A stretch of DNA of 6,937 bases from Candidatus Bathyarchaeota archaeon (lineage in GTDB: Archaea; Thermoproteota; Bathyarchaeia; Bathyarchaeales; Bathycorpusculaceae): assembly GCA_018396615.1 (NCBI GenBank), contig JAGTQT010000048.1, positions 1 to 6,937 on the forward strand, in the 5' to 3' direction. Shown here piece after piece: positions 1 through 5,148 of the stretch. Positions within the stretch are counted from its first letter, which is position 1. Every line of letters begins with the position of its first letter. The notes under the pieces are model-generated. The model saw nothing but the letters and a program-made list of their open reading frames with translations. It searched no databases and was not told the origin of the DNA. The position numbers were made by a program, and so were the translations under genes.

Positions 1-2
1 CT

Positions 3-197
3 ATGGTTTTAAGGGTGCATGAGGAAGAAGGAGAGCCGTCTCGAGGGATAAGTATGGAGGATCCCATAGCCGTCTTATCTGAGCTTGTAGAAACAGCTAT
101 GCGCCGGCTTGGAGCAGACTTCAAAGTCACTGTGAAGGGCGACTACAAAGAGTTGCCTGTGACCCTGACGACCACAGTGGAAGAATATGAGAGGTGA
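3..197 (+). CDS. Hypothetical protein, probably the 3' end of a longer gene cut by the window edge
   Basis: An open frame runs from the window edge to TGA at 195-197 and gives up to 64 residues. The ATG at 3 is probably internal, because the frame is open right to the edge and there is no room to see a ribosome binding site. The visible part is acidic and has a likely amphipathic helix (residues about 20-37, IAVLSELVETAMRRLG) followed by a strand-like stretch (FKVTVKG and LPVTLTTTVEEYER). I do not recognise a family. The stop codon overlaps the ribosome binding site of the next gene, whose ATG begins 5 bases later, so the two are probably co-transcribed and translationally coupled. A link to the membrane protein downstream is only inferred from this spacing. 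Confidence 0.55.
   Translation: MVLRVHEEEGEPSRGISMEDPIAVLSELVETAMRRLGADFKVTVKGDYKELPVTLTTTVEEYER
191..197 (+). promoter_or_regulatory. Ribosome binding site GAGGTGA that decides the start of the membrane protein gene
   Basis: GAGGTGA matches the archaeal 16S anti-Shine-Dalgarno core and lies 5 bases before ATG at 203. It includes the TGA stop of the preceding gene. A GTG at 194 in the same frame lies inside this motif, so it is a poor start candidate; ATG 203 is preferred. Confidence 0.75.
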
Positions 198-202
198 TTA
201 GG

Positions 203-1138
203 ATGAAGGTTCCCAAGATCATGGCAATAATCGGAATAGTAGTTATCGTTCTCGGCCTAGTTATCGCTATCGTCTCAACAACGACGGAAGTCTGGAATCC
301 CAAGAGCGATACTCTAGCTAGAGAGGTTGCCACCGTATATTCGCAATCGCATTACTGGCCGTTACTCCGCCCACAATATATTCCTGAAGAGTCGCGGAAT
401 CTAATGATCAACGGCTATGTTGAGGGGCTGAAGGGACGTACATTCGACCTCTACGTCTTCAACAAGGTTAACTATGAACTATGGAAGGCTGGAGCAGCCT
501 ATAAGGCCTACCTCGAAGCGATTAATGTGACTTCGCATTCATTCTCTATGCCTGTCAGAAGAGAGGATGTCGGTGAAGGCTTGCGCCTCGTCGTCTCAAA
601 CATCTACGCAAAGGAGCTCGCAACGAAATCGCTGGTTGATGAGGTTGTCACAGTTTACCAGTGGATGAACTACACTTGGCCCCTTATATTTCCCCCCTTC
701 ATACCTGAGGAACCAACGGAAGTTAAGGTAAGCGGTACAGCTAAGGAGACGAGAAATCAGAGGTTTAACCTCATCATATTAGATCACAAGAACTATGATC
801 TGTGGAAAGCGGGTCAACCCTACAACGCCTTTTACGAGATGAGGAACGGGTCTACGTGCTCCTTCACATACCCACTCACATCCGAGCAAGCCAAGAAGAG
901 CCCATACTTCATTGTGCAAAGAACGGAGCCAGATACGGAACTGAAGGTGCAGATCTCAGCTAACATTTCATATATGAAGCCAGTCGATATCTCCGTGCGG
1001 TATGACGTCGATATCTCATGGGAAGAGAAGAGCTACGCCCAAGTTCTAGGCGGCCTCATCCTAGGTGGAGGTCTAATCGTCCTCGGAGCCATCTTGATGA
1101 TCGTCGCGGCCGTAGTGAAGTACGTCTTCAAGAAGTAA
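203..1138 (+). CDS. Membrane-anchored protein with a tandemly duplicated extracytoplasmic domain
   Basis: The product is 311 residues from ATG 203. Residues 5-25 form a hydrophobic segment after a basic N-terminus (MKVPK), and residues 281-307 form a second one followed by KYVFKK. This predicts both ends in the cytoplasm and about 255 residues outside. The outer part holds two related units, about 41-134 and 147-240. They share EV-TVY, a Trp-Pro-Leu step followed by PEE (YIPEE and FIPEE), then F-L--(F/L)---NY-LWKAG--Y, and a closing hydrophobic strand. The pattern looks like a beta-sandwich domain and faintly resembles GOLD/emp24-type 'NY--W' strands, but I cannot assign it. Sequons at Asn108 (NVT), Asn156 (NYT), Asn215 (NGS) and Asn254 (NIS) would allow N-glycosylation outside the cell. 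It lies between the upstream fragment and the Cys-rich gene on the same strand. Coding status is very likely; function is unknown. Confidence 0.85.
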   Translation: MKVPKIMAIIGIVVIVLGLVIAIVSTTTEVWNPKSDTLAREVATVYSQSHYWPLLRPQYIPEESRNLMINGYVEGLKGRTFDLYVFNKVNYELWKAGAAYKAYLEAINVTSHSFSMPVRREDVGEGLRLVVSNIYAKELATKSLVDEVVTVYQWMNYTWPLIFPPFIPEEPTEVKVSGTAKETRNQRFNLIILDHKNYDLWKAGQPYNAFYEMRNGSTCSFTYPLTSEQAKKSPYFIVQRTEPDTELKVQISANISYMKPVDISVRYDVDISWEEKSYAQVLGGLILGGGLIVLGAILMIVAAVVKYVFKK

Positions 1139-1175
1139 CGTATCGCCTCTGGCTTCAAACCGGAAGAACTGCGAA

Positions 1176-1183
1176 GGAGGTGA
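1176..1183 (+). promoter_or_regulatory. Strong ribosome binding site GGAGGTGA before the small Cys-rich gene
   Basis: An uninterrupted eight-base match to the archaeal anti-Shine-Dalgarno sequence lies 6 bases before ATG at 1190. No other in-frame start nearby would use it. It is the main evidence that the short frame downstream is translated, and that the longer frame open across 1018-1359 is not the real gene. Confidence 0.8.
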
Positions 1184-1189
1184 GAATCC

Positions 1190-1333
1190 ATGTCAGAGAC
1201 GAAAGGAAAAATGTGTCCGTTGATAAGGCAGGAATGCCCAGGCGAATCATGCGCCTTTTACACGAGATGGTCATTGATGAGGGGAACACCGACCGGGTGC
1301 ATCTTGCTGAACTACCTCATAGTGAAGAGATGA
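1190..1333 (+). CDS. Small four-cysteine protein, putative zinc- or metal-binding
   Basis: ATG 1190 to TGA 1331-1333 encodes 47 residues, starting MSETKGKMCPLIRQECPGES. Cysteines are at 9, 16, 21 and 37, in the arrangement C-x6-C-x4-C-x15-C. The motif CP-(6)-CPGESCAFY with a later GC-I-L is, as I recall it, typical of small archaeal metal-binding proteins of unknown role; four Cys suit one Zn2+ or possibly an Fe-S cluster. It sits 51 bases after the membrane protein gene on the same strand with its own perfect ribosome binding site, so it is probably the last gene of that operon. The C-terminus (ILLNYLIVKR) is hydrophobic but too short to be a confident membrane segment. Partner and function are unknown. 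Confidence 0.75.
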   Translation: MSETKGKMCPLIRQECPGESCAFYTRWSLMRGTPTGCILLNYLIVKR

Positions 1334-1360
1334 GATCACAGCTGAAGGAATGTGAGTAAC

Positions 1361-1909
1361 TCACAAGATAGACCGACAATATGACCGAAAGAGGGTACGC
1401 CTTAAAATTTCTCGAATTTGACTCGAATCGATCGAAAAAACTCGTGAAATTTTAAGTGGGGGGTAGATGGACAGCTTTTCCAGCCGAAATTGGGGGGTCT
1501 TTCGACTTAGGCGCCTCTCCGCCTCGAGAATGTGCTGGTAAAATTCTTTGGCTCTTCGGATGGCCTTTTCAGATGCTTCATCTATCTTTTCATTGTCGAC
1601 CGGGTTCTCATAGCCACGTTCAAGATCGGCCTTCTTGGTGAGGAAGTAGGTATAGAATGGAAAGACGTGGCCGGATGGATGTGTAAATTCGCCTGGTTGT
1701 CTGAAGACTAGTCCTCGACCTATAAGGCTTCGGAGGCTTCGACGTATCGTCCTCCGAGACCGTAATGGGTCCTTGTGTGGTGGTGGCTTCTGGCGGTGTC
1801 GGTTAGGCCGTTCGATCAGTCCGTCGCGGCCTATCTGTCTCCGTATCTGGTTGAGGCTCATAGGTTGCTGTTGTAGCGCCTTAAGGATCTCTATTTGAAG
1901 GGGACCCAT
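1361..1909 (-). CDS. Basic winged-helix DNA-binding protein, putative transcriptional regulator
   Basis: The product is 182 residues from ATG at 1909-1907. Residues 1-102 look like a winged helix: helix 1 (LQIEILKALQQQ), helix 2 (SLNQIRRQIG), an unusually long basic loop with many Arg, Lys and Pro (about 31-52), a recognition-type helix (SRRTIRRSLRSLIGRGLVFR) and a wing (FTHPSGHVFPFYTYFLT). Residues about 103-140 form a charged helix (EASEKAIRRAKEFYQHILEAERRLS) that could mediate dimerisation. The type resembles PadR/MarR-like archaeal regulators, but I cannot name the family. It is convergent with the left operon; its stop is 27 bases from the end of the Cys-rich gene. The last ~30 codons overlap a 15-bp inverted repeat with a T6 run on the coding strand, so the C-terminus is atypical and may be a late addition or a readthrough. 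The target is unknown. Confidence 0.75.
   Translation of the reverse strand: MGPLQIEILKALQQQPMSLNQIRRQIGRDGLIERPNRHRQKPPPHKDPLRSRRTIRRSLRSLIGRGLVFRQPGEFTHPSGHVFPFYTYFLTKKADLERGYENPVDNEKIDEASEKAIRRAKEFYQHILEAERRLSRKTPQFRLEKLSIYPPLKISRVFSIDSSQIREILRRTLFRSYCRSIL
1401..1456. repeat. 15-bp inverted repeat (one mismatch) with 26-base loop
   Basis: The left arm CTTAAAATTTCTCGA (1401-1415) pairs with the right arm TCGTGAAATTTTAAG (1442-1456) at 14 of 15 positions. The loop contains an A6 run, which reads as T6 on the minus strand. The repeat overlaps the last codons of the minus-strand winged-helix gene and lies about 70 bases past the end of the + strand operon. It could be a terminator serving converging transcripts, a protein-binding dyad, or a remnant of a small mobile element. 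The arms are read directly; the role is inferred. Confidence 0.6.
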
Positions 1910-1940
1910 ATCGCATCTGATATACCTGTTGAAGGCGGGC

Positions 1941-1949
1941 TATATAATT
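1941..1949 (-). promoter_or_regulatory. TATA-like box for the winged-helix gene
   Basis: On the minus strand the box reads AATTATATA. Its centre is about 35 bases before ATG 1909, so transcription would begin around 1917-1920 and give a leader of roughly 10 bases. No Shine-Dalgarno motif precedes the ATG, which fits a nearly leaderless archaeal transcript. Confidence 0.5.
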
Positions 1950-2097
1950 CTGCATCTACACCCTCCAAGCTTCACAGGATACTTAAAACGGGTTAACTCT
2001 GAGCCTTCACATTGACATTTTCATGTATAAAAATCATGGATCAAGCGGAATCCTCTAGCCTCTTAATGGAGCATATAAAAAAGGGGGAGTTTGCAGG

Positions 2098-2211
2098 ATG
2101 CCCGATAGTAGAAATGGTCTTCCAGAGTTCTGTTATTGGGGACTATCAGCATTCTTTTTATACGCCGCCGTCCTTCAGATAGGTTGTAGTTTAAGAGAAA
2201 AGTTTATGTAA
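2098..2211 (+). CDS. Possible 37-residue hydrophobic small protein (doubtful)
   Basis: ATG 2098 to TAA 2209-2211 gives 37 residues, with a central hydrophobic stretch (YWGLSAFFLYAAVLQIGC, about 13-30) that could span a membrane and a short basic tail (SLREKFM). A TATA-like ATATAAAAAA (2073-2082) lies about 20-25 bases before the ATG, near the spacing of a leaderless transcript, and a G-rich stretch (GGGGGAG, about 2083-2089) precedes it. A second frame (2036-2182, 48 codons) overlaps and cannot also be conserved. No family is recognised. It may be a gene remnant or chance. Confidence 0.2.
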   Translation: MPDSRNGLPEFCYWGLSAFFLYAAVLQIGCSLREKFM

Positions 2212-2486
2212 CATTTTTGTTATAGTAATCTCAAATAACGGAAGTATAGAACAGGCAATTTAAATCTTGGATAGGTCAAACTTTTTTCGACGTATGTTGG
2301 GCTGTGTATTCCTTCTCTTTCGTATTGGAATAGTATGTGTTTGTCTGTTTCTAGTTCTGTTTGTGTTGCATGGTAGTGTCGAAACATTTGAGCTACTTTG
2401 TCGTAATGTTCTTAGATATAAACTATCAGTACCAATGAGAAAAGAAATAAAACAATGAAAAACATACATGGTTCTTTAATAGAATC

Positions 2487-2494
2487 TTTATAAA
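2487..2494 (+). promoter_or_regulatory. TATA box of the sulfatase-like gene
   Basis: TTTATAAA is a clear archaeal TATA element. Its centre near 2490 predicts initiation around 2515-2518, just before ATG 2520. The more upstream in-frame ATG at 2499 would then lie outside the transcript, which favours the shorter protein. Confidence 0.55.
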
Positions 2495-2519
2495 GTTAAT
2501 GACCGAGGCTTGGTATAAA

Positions 2520-3902
2520 ATGAATGTAATCATCGTTATGCTGGATAGTTTGAGAAAGGACCATGTAGGATGCTACGGAAACAAGTGGATACATACACCA
2601 AACCTAGACAAATTCTCAAAGGAAAGCACCGTATTCACAAGAGGTTTCCCAGAAGGGCTACCTACGATCCCTGTTAGAAGAGCAATGTATACAGGCATGC
2701 GAACTTTTCCAAATAAAGGGTATGTGCCCAGAAAGGGCGACCCTGTTAAGATTCAGGGATGGGAACCCATACCAGAGAACCAGGTGACGATGTCCGAAAT
2801 CTTCAAACATCAAGGATACTTAACTGCTTTGTACTGTTCAACTTACCACATGTTCAAGCCATCAATGAACTTCCACCGAGGATTCACCCATTGGGAGTGG
2901 ATTCGAGGGCAGGAACACGACCCTTACAAGACTCCACTGAAGGGAGATGTAGAGGACCCAAAGAATCTCCCATGTGAATTAACATATGGCTGCGTCGGTC
3001 ATGGGCTTTCACACTTTCTTAGCAATATCCAAGACTGGCAGACAGAAGAGGACTGGTTCCCCGCGAGAACCTTCGGCGCTGCCATTAACTGGCTTGATAG
3101 GAACCGTAATGCTGAGAAATTCCTTCTGGTTATTGACGAGTTTGACCCACATGAACCTTGGATTCCTCCAAAGCCTATGCTTGACTTGTACTTTAACACT
3201 GCTAGTTACAAAGGTAGGCGTGTGATCAACACTCATGGGGGCAACTTTCCATTTCAGGAGGGTGAACTCGACTACACGAGAGCGCTGTATGCAGGCGAAG
3301 TCACCCTCGTTGATAAATACTTTGGAAAACTCCTCAACAAAGTAAAGGAACTAGGGTTGTTCGAGAACACGGTCATAATGGTTCTTTCTGATCATGGTCA
3401 CCCGATTATGGAGCATAGGGTCCTGCACAAGGTGCCTCCTATGTGCCTCTTTCCTGAACTCATGGATCTCGTCTACATGATTTATCATCCAGACAAGGAG
3501 TATGCGGGAACCAGCTGTGAGGCCTATGTGAGCACTCATGATGTAGCTCCATCTCTATTGGCTCTGGCGGGGATTCGGTCACCCGTAAAAATGGAAGGAC
3601 GAAACATCTGGGAATGGGTGACGGAAGAGAAGGCTGATCGAAGAAAGTATATGACATCGATCTACGGAGGATATGTCTGGTGTAGAGATGAAGAATACGC
3701 TTACATTGCTAATCTTGATGGCGGCGATGCTAGGCTCTATGACCTTGAACAAGACCCTGCGCAGCAAAACAATATAGCCAAAGATAAACCCAAGATATGC
3801 GATAGAATGTTTAAACGGGTTCTGAAGGATGCTGACGGACCTTTACCGCATTACCAGATTGTACGACCAGGCTTGCCGTGGTACGATTCAGCTTGGATAT
3901 AA
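2520..3902 (+). CDS. Sulfatase / alkaline phosphatase superfamily hydrolase or transferase with Thr as putative nucleophile
   Basis: The product is 460 residues from ATG 2520 (467 if the in-frame ATG 2499 is used; the TATA box favours 2520). The fold family is clear. The N-terminal strand NVIIVMLDSLRKDHVGCYG carries metal-ligand Asp9; TIPVRRAMYTG at 49-59 is the CxPxR active-site segment; DEFDPHEPW at 206-214 and SDHGHPIMEHRVLHK at 290-304 carry Asp291 and His292; the C-terminal part has the usual LYDLEQDPAQQNNIA segment. Family members cleave or transfer sulfate, phosphate or phosphonate esters. Here Thr49 replaces the Cys or Ser that becomes formylglycine in true sulfatases, so phosphodiester hydrolysis or phospho-group transfer is plausible and sulfatase activity is doubtful. 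No signal peptide is visible, so it is probably cytoplasmic. A close paralogue starts at 6838. It converges on the exporter gene with a 67-base gap. Confidence 0.9.
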   Translation: MNVIIVMLDSLRKDHVGCYGNKWIHTPNLDKFSKESTVFTRGFPEGLPTIPVRRAMYTGMRTFPNKGYVPRKGDPVKIQGWEPIPENQVTMSEIFKHQGYLTALYCSTYHMFKPSMNFHRGFTHWEWIRGQEHDPYKTPLKGDVEDPKNLPCELTYGCVGHGLSHFLSNIQDWQTEEDWFPARTFGAAINWLDRNRNAEKFLLVIDEFDPHEPWIPPKPMLDLYFNTASYKGRRVINTHGGNFPFQEGELDYTRALYAGEVTLVDKYFGKLLNKVKELGLFENTVIMVLSDHGHPIMEHRVLHKVPPMCLFPELMDLVYMIYHPDKEYAGTSCEAYVSTHDVAPSLLALAGIRSPVKMEGRNIWEWVTEEKADRRKYMTSIYGGYVWCRDEEYAYIANLDGGDARLYDLEQDPAQQNNIAKDKPKICDRMFKRVLKDADGPLPHYQIVRPGLPWYDSAWI

Positions 3903-3916
3903 GGCGGGCTTCGCCT
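3902..3916 (+). terminator. Weak hairpin overlapping the sulfatase-like stop codon
   Basis: AGGCG (3902-3906) and CGCCT (3912-3916) form a 5-bp GC-rich stem with a 5-base loop, directly at the stop codon. Only a loosely T/C-rich stretch follows (ATTCCTTCTTCC, 3920-3931), not a clean T run. It may help end transcription in the 67-base convergent gap, but support is thin. Confidence 0.25.
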
Positions 3917-3969
3917 CAACATTCCTTCTTCCTGACAAGGAGACTTTTCAGTGTGATATGTAACTTCGT

Positions 3970-5012
3970 TTATAGTACAGGCAAAAACGGAGTGACCAAT
4001 ATTGCTAAGACCAACGCTATGATACCTGCCAATAGCGCTACAAAAGCTCCTATCGCAAAGGGTTTAATGCCAAGCTTCGCGATTTGACTGAGCTTAACTT
4101 TAAACCCTTCTCCAGCAAGACATAATCCTAATAGAAACTTAAATACAACTTTTGAAAGCACTGTTTTTAATGGAAGCCAATCAAACCCTAACAACGCAAT
4201 TTGCGGGGCATAAATATCGAGAAACGCACCACAGACAGAGAGCGCAACGAAAACAACGCCATATGCTGGCAGAGTAGTCCTGCGTCTCCCAGATAAATTA
4301 GCCTTCCTCGCTATCATGTATGTAGCCAGTAATATCATAGGGTCTATCATAAAAATCCGTATAGATTTTACGAGTAGTGCGTTACCTTCGACGCCAAGAG
4401 CGCCAGCTGCAGCTATTACTTGAGCTGTCTCGTGAACTCCTGTACCAACCCATATAGCGTACGCGTTTAGGTTATGGCCTAGCGGGTCACCTACAACTGT
4501 ACTCGTATACAAGAAAGGATGAGAAAACATGGCTAGGAGACCAAAAAGAGTAATGCAAGACAGAGCTAGACCAGTCTCCTCCTTTTTTGCTTCTATACAT
4601 GGCGCCATAGCTGCAATTGCAGAAGCTCCGCAAATAGAAGTGCCGACACCGATTAGCGTGGCTAGTCTTGTGGTTAGACCCGTTTTTTTTCCAAGCCATA
4701 GACTAAAAAATAGGAGAGAAAAATGACAATTAATGCGTTAATAACTCCTATCCCAATCTCAAGCCATACAAAGGCGCTTGTGACAATGCCTAATGCGATT
4801 ACTCCTCTTAAAAAATCTCTGGAACAAAATGTTATGCCAGGAAGAAACCTTTTAGGGATGCTAACGAAGTTTGTGATAAGTATACTGTAAATAAAGGCCC
4901 ACATTAGACTACTTATAAGGTTATACATGATAGATGCGGCAAATGAAATAACTGCTATTGTTGTGCAGATAATGATTCCAGGCCAAAGCTCTACGGGTTC
5001 TTCGCTGCTCAT
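3970..5012 (-). pseudogene. YeiH/UPF0324-type putative sulfate exporter, split by a one-base frameshift
   Basis: Two minus-strand frames form one protein. The first runs from ATG 5012 to a stop at 4674 (112 residues). The second is open across 4690-3970. Joined by a -1 shift at the A8 run they give 347 residues, close to the usual ~350 of PF03601 proteins. The family signature spans the junction: EKKTGLTTRLATLIGVGTS followed by ICGASAIAAMAP (about 108-138), then EAKKEETGLALSCITLFGLLAMF and IWVGTGVHETAQVIAAAG. About ten hydrophobic membrane segments are visible along the chain, from PGIIICTTIAVISFAAS to the last one before VTPFLPVL. Databases call the family putative sulfate exporters; direct proof is limited. 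GGAGAG, about 10 bases before ATG 5012, is a fair ribosome binding site. Everything except the single base looks intact, so this may be a recent mutation, a sequencing or assembly error at the homopolymer, or programmed frameshifting. Its place beside sulfatase-like genes suits removal of sulfate. Confidence 0.85.
4683..4690 (-). other. A8 homopolymer at the frameshift point of the exporter gene
   Basis: On the coding strand the run reads G-AAAAAAAA-CGG. In the N-terminal frame it is GAA AAA AAA CGG GTC TAA, which stops at once. Re-reading one A gives GAA AAA AAA ACG GGT CTA, continuing into the conserved family sequence. The run contains an A-AAA-AAA heptamer of the kind used in -1 ribosomal slippage. 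One extra A would also restore the gene. Confidence 0.8.
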
Positions 5013-5081
5013 TTAAACTCTCTCTCCAATAATTTTATTCTGGTAATACCGATTGGAACTTGTTGTAATGAAATTTGTCTT

Positions 5082-5093
5082 CATATATATCTA
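5082..5093 (-). promoter_or_regulatory. Possible TATA element for the exporter gene
   Basis: A run of alternating A/T (GATATATATGA on the minus strand) lies about 75 bases before ATG 5012. Initiation near 5060 would leave a ~50-base leader holding the GGAGAG ribosome binding site. The exporter could instead be transcribed from the glycosyltransferase promoter, since the gap between the two minus-strand genes is only 136 bases. Confidence 0.3.
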
Positions 5094-5148
5094 TCTGAGA
5101 TGGCTTTGAAGTTAGTATAGTTGAGGAATTCTGTAGAGATAATTCCAT

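Larger units (their letters stand above)
1910..2498. other. Long spacer of 589 bases without a convincing gene
   Basis: This stretch separates the left operon and regulator from the sulfatase-like locus. Bases 1910-1950 hold the promoter of the winged-helix gene. Bases 2036-2211 hold two overlapping short + frames (48 and 37 codons), of which only the 37-codon one is listed, at low confidence. Bases 2190-2500 are AT-rich; the line 2221-2280 has 18 G/C of 60. A T-rich stretch at 2280-2400 yields a hydrophobic-looking frame (ATG 2294 to 2458, MLGCVFLLFRIG...) with no ribosome binding site, which is probably a composition artefact. The sulfatase-like promoter is at the right end. I see no tRNA, CRISPR repeats or insertion-sequence ends. 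Confidence 0.6.

Noticed and set aside
1018..1359. 113-codon + frame overlapping the end of the membrane protein gene
   Set aside because: It overlaps 121 bases of a well-supported gene out of frame, is extremely Arg/His-rich as shadow frames are, and lacks a ribosome binding site. The GGAGGTGA at 1176 serves a different frame.
2207..2224. Small AT-rich hairpin TAACA-TTTT-TGTTA as a terminator
   Set aside because: The stem is short and all but one pair is A-T, and no T run follows. This is expected by chance in such AT-rich DNA.
2260..2469. Open frames on both strands (63 codons on +, 69 on -)
   Set aside because: Both arise from T-rich, AT-rich sequence; neither has a ribosome binding site or recognisable motif. 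The hydrophobic look of the + frame follows from its T content.
4487..4699. 70-codon minus frame across the exporter frameshift
   Set aside because: It is the third frame of the same DNA, Ser/Lys/Cys-rich with no family signature. Removing one A leads into this frame, whereas adding one leads into the conserved exporter sequence.
5125..5146. GGAATT/AATTCC hairpin after the glycosyltransferase gene
   Set aside because: Six base pairs around a 10-base loop with no T run on the minus strand; too weak to call a terminator.
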